Positions 17,856 to 26,555 are shown, counted from the first letter of the stretch. The stretch is 64,000 nt of DNA from Caballeronia mineralivorans PML1(12) (GCF_001028175.1 NZ_AEJF01000085.1:62001-126000); one strand, 5' to 3'. Translations and numbers: made by a program. Notes: generated by a model not told the origin, from the letters alone.

Positions 17856-18728
17856 TCAATGCTGCCCTCGCCCGCTTTCCGTCGGTTGCATCAGCGTCTG
17901 AAACGGTGGCGCCGACGTATCCGGTTCGGCGCGCAGATCGTTGTTGGTCAGGCGCGGCACGTTCGATACCGTTTCGCGCTCCCGCAGCGGCACGTTGGCG
18001 GGATCGGCCCAGGTCGGATTCGGAATCTCACCGAAAATCTGCCGCAGCCTTTCACCCCAGGTGCGATGAATCATCTGGAAATACTGGTTGTCGTTATCGA
18101 TTGTGGAGAAGCGCGTGACCCGCAGCGCGTCCTTTTCATATACGAGCAGATCGAGCGGCAATCCGACTGACAAATTCGAACGCAGCGTGGAGTCCATGGA
18201 CACCAGCGCGCATTTCGCGACTTCGTCCAGCGGCGTGGCAGGTGTGACAACACGATCGATGATCGGTTTGCCATATTTCGATTCGCCGATCTGGAAATAC
18301 GGGCTCACCAGCGACGACTCCACGAAGTTGCCCGCGGAGTAAATCATGAACAAGCGCGTATTCGCCCCGCGGATCTGGCCGCCGAGGATAAAGCTGCAAT
18401 TGAAGTCAACGCTGAATTCCGCGAGCGTAGCCGCATCTCGCCGATGTACTTCGCGCACCGCATCGCCCACCAGCCGCGCCGCTTCCGCCATGGTAGGCGC
18501 GTTGTACAGCGTGGTCTTGTCTTCGGGGGCCGGTTCCGACAGCAGTTGCATGACTGCCTGTGTCAGGGCGAGATTGCCCGCTGCGAGCAGCACGAGGACG
18601 CGGTCACCGGGCTGTTCGAAGACCGCCATCTTGCGGGCTGCGCTCACATGGTCGACCCCGGCATTCGTGCGTGTATCGGACAGGAACACCAGTCCCTCGT
18701 CAACGCGCATTGCCACGCAATAAGTCAT
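17856..18728 (-). CDS. Anbu proteasome-like peptidase
   Basis: This 290-residue protein belongs to the Anbu (ancestral beta-subunit) branch of Ntn-hydrolases. Removing the initiator Met exposes Thr1. Counting from it, Asp17 (SDTRTN) and Lys32 (ARKM) sit where the proteasome active-site Asp17/Lys33 are found. GDRVLVLLAAGNLALTQ and a GGQIRGANTRLF strand continue the fold. Anbu proteins form open helical or lock-washer assemblies, and their substrate is unknown. I chose ATG 18728, preceded by AGGA, because any extension would bury the threonine. It is the last gene of the ATP-grasp/alpha-E/transglutaminase operon. The C-terminal 50 residues are polar and proline-rich. Confidence 0.92.
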   Translation of the reverse strand: MTYCVAMRVDEGLVFLSDTRTNAGVDHVSAARKMAVFEQPGDRVLVLLAAGNLALTQAVMQLLSEPAPEDKTTLYNAPTMAEAARLVGDAVREVHRRDAATLAEFSVDFNCSFILGGQIRGANTRLFMIYSAGNFVESSLVSPYFQIGESKYGKPIIDRVVTPATPLDEVAKCALVSMDSTLRSNLSVGLPLDLLVYEKDALRVTRFSTIDNDNQYFQMIHRTWGERLRQIFGEIPNPTWADPANVPLRERETVSNVPRLTNNDLRAEPDTSAPPFQTLMQPTESGRGQH

Positions 18729-18950
18729 GCGTCCAATTCCTGAAAGAAGCAAATCCGTATTGTAATCGCCTTGATCGTCATGATCTCGGCCAAGCGCCAT
18801 AACCGCGCCGCATTCCGCTCGCCGTATTCCGCCATAAGGTGCTCCAACACGGCCGCCCCAGCTCACCTCCAATATATATCGGCAGATGGGGCGTGCGGCT
18901 TGAATGTCACCGCATCGGACGAGCGGGAACGACACGGGCGCGGCGGACCG

Positions 18951-19748
18951 CTACTGGTCGGCTGCTGCCTGCACCGAAACATCCACGCTCATGCGCTCTT
19001 CCTTGCCGCCCACGCGCGAACCGCGCACGGGCGCGGCCGCTTCATAGTCGCGCGCAACCGCGAGCCGGCAATACCGGCCGCTGGCGAACGCCGTGTGCGT
19101 GACGTCCACCGACACCCATCCGTCGTCGATCCACACATCCACCCACGCGTGGCTAGCGGCATGCGGAACATCGCCCGGATCGATGTATCCGCTCACATAA
19201 CGTGCCGGCAGACCTCGCGCGCGACAGCACGCCAGCATGATATGCGCGTGATCCTGGCACACGCCGTTACCGAGCTCCAGCGCCTGGGCAGCAGTGCTCT
19301 TGACTTCGGTTACGCCCGTTTTGAATTGCACCCTGGCTTCGATATTCTCCGCCAGCGCAATCAGCGCCGACGGTGAATCGAGCTTGGGCACCGAGTTCGC
19401 GAGTTCGCGAATCATGGCGTCCGGTTCGGTCAGAGCGGTCGCACAGGTGTAATGCTGGAGCGGAATCCGGCCGGGACCGTCGTTCAGGCGGCCGTCGTCG
19501 AGCAACGTGGTTTCCACCTGGCCGGTCACGGAAAGGTGAATCTCCATGTGGGGTTTCGTCAGCACCAGCGTATGCAGCGTGTTGGCGTAGGCGTCGCGCG
19601 TGACGTCGAGCTTGCCCACGGTATCGATATTCCAGCGCCGCACCATCTGCGCCGACCCATTGGCGGGCGTCAAACGCAGTTGCTGGATGGAGTACTGCAC
19701 GGGCACGGCGTAGCGGTAGCTCGTGTGATGACGAATGGTCAGAAGCAT
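18951..19748 (-). CDS. Transglutaminase-like cysteine protease family protein of Anbu operon
   Basis: This 265-residue protein has the N-terminal beta domain of bacterial transglutaminase-like proteins (LLTIRHHTSYRYAVPV) and a papain-fold catalytic core. The Cys (GVCQDHAH), His (SHAWVD) and Asp (SVDVTH) of the triad are all present. In this operon type it is predicted to cleave or re-form isopeptide or peptide bonds in a product of the neighbouring ATP-grasp ligase. It lies 23 bp after the alpha-E gene; a gap of about 220 bp separates it from the Anbu gene. Confidence 0.9.
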   Translation of the reverse strand: MLLTIRHHTSYRYAVPVQYSIQQLRLTPANGSAQMVRRWNIDTVGKLDVTRDAYANTLHTLVLTKPHMEIHLSVTGQVETTLLDDGRLNDGPGRIPLQHYTCATALTEPDAMIRELANSVPKLDSPSALIALAENIEARVQFKTGVTEVKSTAAQALELGNGVCQDHAHIMLACCRARGLPARYVSGYIDPGDVPHAASHAWVDVWIDDGWVSVDVTHTAFASGRYCRLAVARDYEAAAPVRGSRVGGKEERMSVDVSVQAAADQ

Positions 19749-19771
19749 GATGGTTTCCAGGACGGATGCGT

Positions 19772-20728
19772 TCAGGCAAGAGGCAACATGAGGAAGGTGC
19801 GCATCACGCGAACACCTAGCTCATCGACCCGTTTCAGGAATTGCGTCAGATAGGCGTGCACACCGGTCTCCAGGATCTGGCGGATATCCATGTACAGCAC
19901 GTCCGCGCGCAACTTGCCGGCGAACCGCTCACACTCGTTCGAGCCGCTGGTTCGCAGCTTGTCGAGCGTCTCGCAGACGCCATCCAGCGACGCCAGCAGC
20001 GAGCGCGGCATCTGCGAGTTGAGAATCAGCAACTCCACTACCCGCGACGGCGTCACGACATCGCGATAAACCTTCCGATAGATTTCCAGCGCCGACACCG
20101 AACTCAGGATCGAGGTCCAGTAGTAGAAGTCTTCCAGTTGACGCGCGGCTTCACGCGAGTTCGGTTCGGCATCGGCGAAACGCACGTCGAGAATGCGCGC
20201 CGTGTTGTCCGCGCGCTCCAGGTACATGCCGAGCTGGATGAACCAGAAGGCGTCGTCCTGAAGCGCCGTGCCGACCATCACGCCGCGACATAGATTCGAG
20301 CGGTACTTGACCCATTCGAACAGCATGTCCGGGCTCTTTTCGAGCTCTCCCGCGGCGAGTTTTTCGCCGAATTCGAGCCACGTGAAATTGATGGTCTCCC
20401 ACGCCTCCGTGGTCAGGGTGCCACGCACGGCGCGCGCGTTTTCGCGGGCCGCATGCAGGCAGGAATTGATGCTCGACGGATTGCCGGTATCGGCGACCAT
20501 GAAGTGCAGCATGTCCTCGCGCGAGTCCGAGCCCGGGAAACGCTCCTCAAACTTCGATTCGAGTTCCGAAATACGCAGTACCGAGCGTTGTGCACGCGCC
20601 TCCTGCTCGGGCGTCTGCGGCAGCAGCATGCCCTTCAGGTTGATATCGAGCATGCGTGCGGTATTTTCCGCACGCTCCATGTAGCGAGCCATCCAGAAAA
20701 GGTGATCGGCTGTGCGGCTTAGCATCAT
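19772..20728 (-). CDS. Alpha-E domain protein (DUF403)
   Basis: This 318-residue, largely helical protein begins MLSRTADHLFWMARYMERAENTARMLD, the hallmark of the alpha-E family always found beside circularly permuted ATP-grasp and transglutaminase genes. It has no recognised catalytic motif of its own. It may be a structural or carrier partner in amide-bond formation; that role is inferred from gene neighbourhood. A start one codon later (ATG 20725) is equally possible. Confidence 0.88.
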   Translation of the reverse strand: MMLSRTADHLFWMARYMERAENTARMLDINLKGMLLPQTPEQEARAQRSVLRISELESKFEERFPGSDSREDMLHFMVADTGNPSSINSCLHAARENARAVRGTLTTEAWETINFTWLEFGEKLAAGELEKSPDMLFEWVKYRSNLCRGVMVGTALQDDAFWFIQLGMYLERADNTARILDVRFADAEPNSREAARQLEDFYYWTSILSSVSALEIYRKVYRDVVTPSRVVELLILNSQMPRSLLASLDGVCETLDKLRTSGSNECERFAGKLRADVLYMDIRQILETGVHAYLTQFLKRVDELGVRVMRTFLMLPLA

Positions 20729-20816
20729 GATGGCGTTCCGTTGTAGTGTGGCGCGCGCGGGCGCAGCGCTTGGAACCGCGCCCGTGTGTACTGTCCTGAT
20801 GTTGTCCCGGTGGCGG

Positions 20817-22223
20817 TTAGTCCACCATCCAGGTGTCTTTCGTGCCGCCGCCCTGCGACGAATTCACGACCAGCGAACCCTCCTTCAACGCCACGCGAGT
20901 CAGGCCGCCGGCGGCCATCGTCACTTCTTTGCCCGACAGCACGAACGGCCGCAAGTCGATATGGCGCGGCGCGATACCCGATTCCACGAAGGTTGGGCAC
21001 GCGGAGAGCGCCAGCGTCGGCTGAGCGATATAACCGTCCGGTCGCGCGATCAGGCGTTCGCGGAACGCCTCGATTTCCGCTTTCGTCGATGCCGGCCCGA
21101 CCAGCATGCCGTACCCGCCCGCGCCGTGAACCTCCTTCACGACCAGCTCGGGAAGATGCGCGAGCGTGTAGGCGAGATCGTCGGGCTTGCGGCACTGGAA
21201 CGTGGGCACGTTGTTCAGGATCGGCGTTTCGCCGAGATAGAACTCGATCATGTCCGGAACGAACGGATAGATGGATTTGTCGTCGGCGATACCCGTGCCC
21301 ATCGCGTTGGCCAGCGCCACGCGGCCGGCGCGATACGACGTCAGCAGCCCCGGCACGCCGAGCGCCGAGTCCGTGCGGAACGCGAGCGGGTCCATGAAGT
21401 CGTCGTCCAGCCGCCGGTAGATCACATCGACGCGCTTCGGCCCTTGCGTTGTGCGCATGAACACGTAGTTTTCATCGACGAAGAGATCCTTGCCCTCGAC
21501 CAGCTCCACGCCCATTTGCTGCGCGAGGAACGAGTGCTCGAAGTACGCCGAGTTGTACATGCCGGGCGTGAGCACAACCACGTTGGGATCGTCCACGCCG
21601 GCCGGGGCGATCGAGCGCAGCGTTTCCAGCAGCAGGTCGGGATAATGCGCGACCGGCGCGATGCGGTTCTGCACGAACAACTCGGGGAAGAGCCGCATCA
21701 TCATCTTGCGGTTTTCGAGCATGTACGACACGCCGGACGGCACCCGAAGGTTGTCTTCCAGCACGTAGAACTCGCCCGCGTCGCCGGCGCGCACTACGTC
21801 CACGCCTGCGACGTGCGCGTAGACATCGAGCGGAACATCTACGCCCTGCATTTCGGGCCGGTATTGCGCGTTCGTGTACACCTGTTCGGCGGGAATTTTG
21901 CCTGCCCGCACGATGTCGTGATCGTGATAGACGTCGCGGATGAACATGTTCAGCGCACGCACTCGCTGTCGGAGGCCCGCTTCGAGTTTGCGCCATTCGT
22001 CGCCAGGGATGATGCGCGGAATCATGTCGAAGGGGATCAGGCGTTCGGTGCCTGACAGATCGCCGTTCACGGCAAACGTGATGCCGACACGCCTGAACAG
22101 CAGATCGGCTTCCGCGCGCTTGCGCGCGATGGTTTCGGGGCTTTGAGTAGAAAGCCACCGGGAGAAACGTGCGTAGTGCGCCCGCACGGTTTCCTCGTGA
22201 CGCATTTCGTCGTAGATCTGCAT
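20817..22223 (-). CDS. Circularly permuted ATP-grasp protein (DUF404/DUF407)
   Basis: This 468-residue protein matches the circularly permuted ATP-grasp type 2 family, predicted amidoligases that activate a carboxylate with ATP. Visible landmarks include GITFAVNGDLSGTERLIPFD at the N-terminus, an FVRDVYHDH-like segment, VVLTPGMYNSAYFEHSFLAQQMG, and a KEVHGAGGYGMLVGP nucleotide-binding stretch. ATG 22223 follows AAAAGGACGCACAG; the upstream in-frame ATG is not supported. It is the first gene of the Anbu operon. Confidence 0.9.
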   Translation of the reverse strand: MQIYDEMRHEETVRAHYARFSRWLSTQSPETIARKRAEADLLFRRVGITFAVNGDLSGTERLIPFDMIPRIIPGDEWRKLEAGLRQRVRALNMFIRDVYHDHDIVRAGKIPAEQVYTNAQYRPEMQGVDVPLDVYAHVAGVDVVRAGDAGEFYVLEDNLRVPSGVSYMLENRKMMMRLFPELFVQNRIAPVAHYPDLLLETLRSIAPAGVDDPNVVVLTPGMYNSAYFEHSFLAQQMGVELVEGKDLFVDENYVFMRTTQGPKRVDVIYRRLDDDFMDPLAFRTDSALGVPGLLTSYRAGRVALANAMGTGIADDKSIYPFVPDMIEFYLGETPILNNVPTFQCRKPDDLAYTLAHLPELVVKEVHGAGGYGMLVGPASTKAEIEAFRERLIARPDGYIAQPTLALSACPTFVESGIAPRHIDLRPFVLSGKEVTMAAGGLTRVALKEGSLVVNSSQGGGTKDTWMVD

Positions 22224-22789
22224 CTGTGCGTCCTTTTTTGATCGCGGCCTGAGGCCGCCTTTGCGTGGAAGTGCTGACTCGATACCGCTCATCAAGCCGG
22301 GCCACGCCTTGTCCGACGCTTAGGTAGTTTCAGTATCTACAATTAAGCAACAGACGTGCCATTTTTTTTACTACTTGTTTTTCCTCATTGTTTTGGCGGG
22401 CTTGATGGCATTTTGCTTCAAATGGGTGCGGGGTGGGGAGCGGTATTGCTGATAGGGCTGGGGGATGCTCTTTTTTGGTGCAGCGGGAGCGCTCGCGCCG
22501 GTGGACGGGGTTTTGGTTTTGGTTTGGGCTTGGCCGCGGATCGGGGCTTCTAGTCGCGGTTTTGTTGCTGCTTGCCGCAGCGGGCCACTCAGGTCCAAAT
22601 CTGATTTTTAGTCTTCATTGGTCCCTGTTCGGGACGAGCCTTTCCGGTCCGTTGGTTTGGGTCGGTGCCGGGTTGCTGCTTTCGGCCTACGCGGTCTGCA
22701 TGAGTTGGCTGTTCTCTTTATCACTATTGGCCACTGTGCGTGGCAGCCTCAGGTCAGTCAATGTGGTCATGGCCTGCTACGTGGTCTGA
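22224..22789. other. Intergenic stretch with no supported gene; contains a repeat fragment
   Basis: These 566 bp upstream of the ATP-grasp gene hold short open frames on both strands but none has a convincing start or a recognisable product. A minus-strand frame at 22371-22598 gives a 75-residue Lys/Pro/Ala-rich peptide from a TTG codon; I do not call it. The operon promoter probably lies near 22300-22370, which is AT-rich. Confidence 0.5.
22667..22750 (+). repeat. Fragment of the intergenic repeat also found at 35.4-36.2 kb
   Basis: About 84 bp running from GGGTTGCTGCTTTCGGC through TCTTTATCACTATT to CCACTG-GCGTGGC are closely similar to 35438-35521 (same strand) and to 36049-36134 (opposite strand). 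Only this inner segment of the longer repeat arm is present here. Confidence 0.8.
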
Positions 22790-23220
22790 CCCATGTCCAT
22801 CAGCGTGTGGGTGAGGCGTTGTATCGAGTCGTAGTAGTTCGGGTTCGACGGCATCATGTGCTCGGACTTGTGCGCCATGTTCGCCTGCGTGCGCCCGACA
22901 ATGGACGCTGTGGCCTGCGAGATTTCAATCGACCCCGCGACGTTGCGGAACATGGTGACGAACGCCGAAGTGTCTGTATTCCCCGATGCTTCAGCGTCAG
23001 GTAAGCCAGCGTGGTGATCGGCCGAACAGGAGCTCGATGGCGATGGCTTGCGAACTTCGCATGATCATCAAGCGCCTTGAAGTCGATGTTCGGCATCAGG
23101 TGATACGTATAAGCAACTTTCTGCTCAATCTTTTCGTCGGCATCCCCATCGATGAACTGCGAGCGCTCGCTCGCGCGAATTCCGCTCAACGCGATCAGCT
23201 TATCGCGCGCTTCGGCGCAC
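22790..23220 (-). pseudogene. Remnants of a DHA2-type efflux MFS gene and an unidentified gene
   Basis: Between 22985 and 22790 the minus strand encodes, across broken frames, SAFVTMFRNVAGSIEISQA and then a tail including ANMAHKSEHMMPSNPNYYDS. This closely resembles the C-terminal part of EmrB/QacA-type exporters (MFRNLGGSIG followed by HQ/NPAY segments). From 23220 to 23050 a different open frame (KLIALSGIRASERSQFIDGD then EKIEQKVAYTYHLMPNIDF) looks protein-coding but I do not recognise it. Neither part has a full-length frame. The area looks like fused debris of at least two genes. Confidence 0.6.
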
Positions 23221-23447
23221 GTTCTCCCCTCGCCTCCTTCGCGCCGTCCAGCGCTTCGATTCACGCATCGTCGACTATGAAGCGAGCTGCCAAAGCGAAC
23301 CGGAACCATCGACGGTTATTCTCGAAGAGTCGGTCTGGTCAAGACCGCGCGCTACGCTTTGCATTCAGCCGCGCGAAACCCGATCCGAACCGCTGTTTAC
23401 ACGTCATCCAACCCGTTCGACCGCTGTTGATGTCCAGTCCCGCACAC

Positions 23448-23489
23448 AAAAAAATGGCCGGTTTCCTCGCGGAAACCGGCCATTTTTTT
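23448..23489. terminator. Bidirectional terminator downstream of the HU-like gene
   Basis: ATGGCCGGTTTC and GAAACCGGCCAT form a perfect 12-bp stem around CTCGCG... with A7 before and T7 after. It probably ends transcription of the minus-strand HU-like gene 60 bp away. Confidence 0.88.
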
Positions 23490-23548
23490 CGACTACGGTT
23501 CGCCCCCACACCTGCGCTGCCATAGTCCTGCGATGCTTTTCCGTCAGC

Positions 23549-24019
23549 TTAGGCTGCGGCGTCCTTCAACTTCTTCAACGCACGTGCCTTGATGCGCACG
23601 CTCGCCGGCTTCGCTGCAAACCAACGGTCTTCACCCGAGAACGGATCCTTGCCAAAGCGCTTCTTCTTGGCCGGCACGACTTGCGCCGAAATCTTCAAGA
23701 GGCCCGACAGCGTGAACTCACCCGCGCCCTTCTTATGCACGGCGCCGAGGATGGTGTCCTCGAGTGCCGACAGAACAGCCTTGACCGCTTTCAGGTCGAC
23801 AGTCGCACGGTCCGCCAGATGCGCGGCGAGCGATGCCTTCGTGAACGTGTCCTTGATCGGCGACAACGTTGCCGTCGTCTTCACCGCTGCTTTCTTCGCC
23901 ACAGTAGCCGGCGTCGATGCAGCCTTCTTGGCAGCGACTTTCTTGACGGGTGCTGCTGCAGTCTTCGTTGCAGTTTTGGTCGCAGCTTTCTTGGCAGCGG
24001 TTTTTGCGGAAGTCGGCAT
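23549..24019 (-). CDS. HU-like DNA-binding protein with histone H1-like Lys/Ala tail
   Basis: This 156-residue protein has two parts. Residues 1-58 are almost entirely Lys, Ala, Thr and Val in AAKKAA-type repeats, like eukaryotic H1 tails. Residues 60-156 are an HU/IHF fold, with FTKASLAAHLADRATVDLKAVKAVL as the dimerisation helices and GEFTLSGLLKISAQVVPAKKKRFGKDPF as the DNA-binding arm. The usual arm motif is changed to GKDPFSGEDRWFAAKPAS. It probably compacts DNA or shapes the nucleoid. ATG 24019 follows AGGAGA, and the gene stands alone. Confidence 0.88.
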   Translation of the reverse strand: MPTSAKTAAKKAATKTATKTAAAPVKKVAAKKAASTPATVAKKAAVKTTATLSPIKDTFTKASLAAHLADRATVDLKAVKAVLSALEDTILGAVHKKGAGEFTLSGLLKISAQVVPAKKKRFGKDPFSGEDRWFAAKPASVRIKARALKKLKDAAA

Positions 24020-24172
24020 GTTTCTCCTACCTGTTGAGGTCAGTGTTTTTAGAATACGGCTGCGTGAGTGCATCCGTATCAACGCCGGATTCTACAAGCG
24101 ACATTGAACTTCGTGCGAGTCTTTTTGTGTTTCTAACCTGCTTTTCAAGGGGTTTTCGTTACGAGCGTCATT

Positions 24173-24475
24173 TTTATAGCGACACGGATAGCTCCGCGAT
24201 CAACGGATAGTGATCCGATGCCACCCATGCAAGCGGACTTCGATGCACGTCGACACGCGTGGGAAAAGTCCATCGATCTCCGCGAGCATCGCCGCGATGC
24301 GTTCAGGCGCGAGCTTGCCGTCGAGACCGACCGCACCATGCACGTTGTACGTCGCGATCCGGATGCCTCGCGAAGGTGTCGACTTCGCACCGCGCATGTC
24401 TTCCATACGAACCTCGTGCATCGATGTCATAGGCTCACCTCGCATAAAAGCGGCCCCAGCCCCGGCCAACTGCAA
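24173..24475 (-). pseudogene. Internally deleted endonuclease/exonuclease/phosphatase gene
   Basis: The frame from 24475 gives RGIRIATYNVHGAVGLDGKL, the canonical N-terminal strand of the EEP (DNase I-like) fold, and runs to AAMLAEIDGLFP. Right after, in another frame, the sequence reads FPTRVDVHRSPLAWVASDHY followed by PLIAELSVSL and a stop at 24173. That is the C-terminal end of the same fold, with its catalytic Asp-His. About 200 residues of the middle are missing. The gene is therefore a remnant with a large internal deletion and a frame change. Confidence 0.8.
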
Positions 24476-24607
24476 GACGGTAGGTCGCGATCATGAGCGT
24501 GATGCTCGGCGGCATCAGGCAATACTGGTCGTGTATCGGCATCCTTGAGCAATCGATGCAGCCGTACGCTTCGGCATAACCATCGTCGGCGCCTTCACGC
24601 GTGAGTC

Positions 24608-24871
24608 TCAGTGGCTGTCGATATCCCAGCCGAGGATAAGCATCGTTCGCGGCGCTCGCGCGATCGCTTCACGCACCACACGAAAATGATCGGAGCCATC
24701 GATCAGCAGACTAAAACGATCAGCATGCCGAACGCTGTCGCAATTGCGGTCCGGTTGAAAAAACGCTTCGGGTTTGAACGGATTCGCCGCGCGCGAACAG
24801 AACGCGATGTTGGATGGATCGTGCCGATGAAGCCAGGGTTCATAAAACGACTTTTGCAAACGTCCTACCAA
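24608..24871 (-). pseudogene. N-terminal fragment of a phospholipase D/cardiolipin-synthase-like gene
   Basis: The frame encodes FSLLIDGSDHFRVVREAIAR and APRTMLILGWDIDSH, the first strand-helix unit of PLD-superfamily transphosphatidylases, then stops at 24608 before any HKD motif. Downstream (24607-24476) another frame gives a short membrane-like tail. In related bacteria PLD-type and EEP-type genes are often adjacent, so this and the neighbouring EEP remnant may derive from one decayed operon. Confidence 0.65.
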
Positions 24872-24921
24872 CTAAACGCTGCGCAAAACCCCGCCCCCAC
24901 CGTACAGGAAATGATCCACTT

Positions 24922-24944
24922 ATCTGTACCGGTACTGTACAGAT
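24922..24944. promoter_or_regulatory. Operator-like inverted repeat upstream of the LysE gene
   Basis: ATCTGTAC-N7-GTACAGAT is a perfect 8-bp dyad, with GTACCGGTAC nested inside. It lies 68 bp before the LysE-type gene. GTAC-rich sites of this kind are common for GntR/MocR regulators next to exporters. A MocR gene lies at 26.6-28.0 kb, but the link is inference. Confidence 0.5.
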
Positions 24945-25011
24945 CGCATCTCATACACTGACGCTACCGAATCTATCGGTCCGCTCTTGTTCTTGGCTCT
25001 TGGGAAACACC

Positions 25012-25635
25012 ATGCATCTCGACACTGCCGCCTTACTGACCGCACTCCCGGCCGCGGTGCTGTTCGCACTCGTCACCACGATCACGCCCGGTCCGAACAA
25101 CACCATGCTGCTCGCGTCGGGTGTGAACTTCGGTTTGCGCCGCACGGTGCCGCACATACTCGGCATCAGCGTGGGCGTAGCCATCCTGATGATGCTCGTC
25201 GGTCTCGGCGTGGCGCAGGCGTTTGCGCGTTTCACGTGGGCTTACACGGTGCTTGAAACCGCAAGCGTTGCCTACCTGCTGTATCTCGCGTGGAAGATCG
25301 CAACGTCGTCGACCATGCAAGTTCGCGACGGCGAACGCCGGCCCATGCGTTTCATTGAAGCTGCCGCGTTTCAGTGGATCAATCCGAAGGCATGGATGAT
25401 GGTGCTCACGGCCGCTACCACCATCCATCTACACACGAGTTTTTCGCTGAACGCCGTCTTGATGGCGATGGTGTTCATCGTAATCGGATTGCCGTGCATC
25501 ACAATCTGGGCCGCGTTCGGCACATCGATGCGCCGGTTGCTCACGCAACCGCGCTGGCTGCGTGTTTTCAACTGGACAATGGCCACGCTGCTGGTGCTGT
25601 CTTTGTATCCGATCGTAGAGCGCGCAATCGCGTGA
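25012..25635 (+). CDS. LysE/RhtB-family amino acid exporter
   Basis: This 207-residue inner membrane protein has about six hydrophobic segments and the family signature TITPGPNNTMLLASGVNFG near residues 25-45, plus NPKAWMMVL in the second half. Members export amino acids or derivatives. ATG 25012 gives a normal LysE N-terminus; the longer frame upstream runs through the PLD remnant on the other strand. Substrate unknown. Confidence 0.9.
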   Translation: MHLDTAALLTALPAAVLFALVTTITPGPNNTMLLASGVNFGLRRTVPHILGISVGVAILMMLVGLGVAQAFARFTWAYTVLETASVAYLLYLAWKIATSSTMQVRDGERRPMRFIEAAAFQWINPKAWMMVLTAATTIHLHTSFSLNAVLMAMVFIVIGLPCITIWAAFGTSMRRLLTQPRWLRVFNWTMATLLVLSLYPIVERAIA

Positions 25636-25926
25636 TGCACGTACCTGCGTAATTGCGTAATCAGCGGCGCGAGCGTTGCATTGCCGGCGGTGTGATTTAA
25701 CAATCCGTGCGTTCAGATCCAGCCTATTTTTTTGTGAGCGGCGCATACTGGTTGTTGCCTGCCGTCGCGCAAAATATGCAGCCTGATTGCAACTTTGGCC
25801 TTAAAAAAAGCGGCAAGAAATGCGCACACTCGGTTATCCGGGGGATCGACAGGCATGTATGAAGCTTGCTGCCCGATCAACTCGCGCCATGTTGGCGCGG
25901 CTTTGAAATCTCCCAAGGAGTACGCC

Positions 25927-26091
25927 ATGTCTGGAGCAAACCGGCCGTCCGGTCCCGCAACACGCAAGTCCCTTGATCTCGCGGATCAAATCGAACGCGA
26001 TGAACTCGAGAACAACCTGCCGGACGCGCTAAATCACGCCGACGAAGACGACCTCGACGACGAACCCGACACCGGCAAGCCCCGCCGATAA
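25927..26091 (+). CDS. Small acidic hypothetical protein
   Basis: This 54-residue polar protein (LADQIERDELENNLPDALNH, then a run rich in Asp and Glu) has a very good ribosome site, AAGGAGTACGCC, before ATG and a strong terminator 45 bp after the stop. These signals support a real gene, though I recognise no family. No membrane segment or cysteine is seen. Confidence 0.65.
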   Translation: MSGANRPSGPATRKSLDLADQIERDELENNLPDALNHADEDDLDDEPDTGKPRR

Positions 26092-26135
26092 CATTTTTCT
26101 CCCTTCTTCCCGCGCCTCCGGGCGCGTCATTCAAG

Positions 26136-26167
26136 GCCGCACTCGCGCAACGCAGTGCGGCTTTTTT
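26136..26167 (+). terminator. Intrinsic terminator after the small acidic protein gene
   Basis: GCCGCACT pairs with AGTGCGGC around CGCGCAACGC, followed by T6. Confidence 0.85.
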
Positions 26168-26345
26168 GCAGGTGGATGTTTTGAGCCCTATTTACTGATA
26201 TCGAGCGCCTTGGGCACGGCGGTTGCTCTAAATTCGGTCGCCATAGAACACGTTTTGCATAGCGGCCCAGTTCAGGCAGACAAGGCGGCGGGGCGTCAAG
26301 CCAGCACGCAAACCAAACCGATAATCGACCCCTTTGGAGGGCTTC

Positions 26346-26507
26346 ATGCTTCGATACGCTGTCATCTTTTTCATCATCGCGATCATCGCCGCGTTTTTTG
26401 GCTTCGGCGGTATCGCGAGTGGTGCAACCGAAATCGCGAAGATCCTGTTCTTCATCTTTATCGTGATCTTCCTGGCAACGTTGCTGCTCGGCGTATTCCG
26501 GCGATGA
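26346..26507 (+). CDS. DUF1328/UPF0391 small membrane protein
   Basis: This 53-residue protein starts [20 protein letters not shown] and ends in LLLGVFRR. It has two transmembrane helices with [18 protein letters not shown] between and within them, the exact shape of the DUF1328 (YtjA-like) family. GGAGG lies about 6 nt before the ATG. Members are often induced by envelope or osmotic stress; their molecular role is unknown. Confidence 0.9.
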   Translation: MLRYAVIFFIIAIIAAFFGFGGIASGATEIAKILFFIFIVIFLATLLLGVFRR

Positions 26508-26555
26508 AGCACGTGCTCCGGGGATTGAGACGATCCGCGGGCACCGCTGGATCGA

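Noticed and set aside
17683..17901. 72-codon frame after the porin
   Set aside because: It runs through the two terminator hairpins and into the Anbu 3' end; no ribosome site.
20712..22055. 447-codon plus-strand open frame
   Set aside because: Antisense to the ATP-grasp gene; no protein-like features.
22371..22598. 75-codon minus-strand Lys/Pro-rich frame
   Set aside because: TTG start, no ribosome site, low complexity, and no family recognised; left as part of the intergenic entry.
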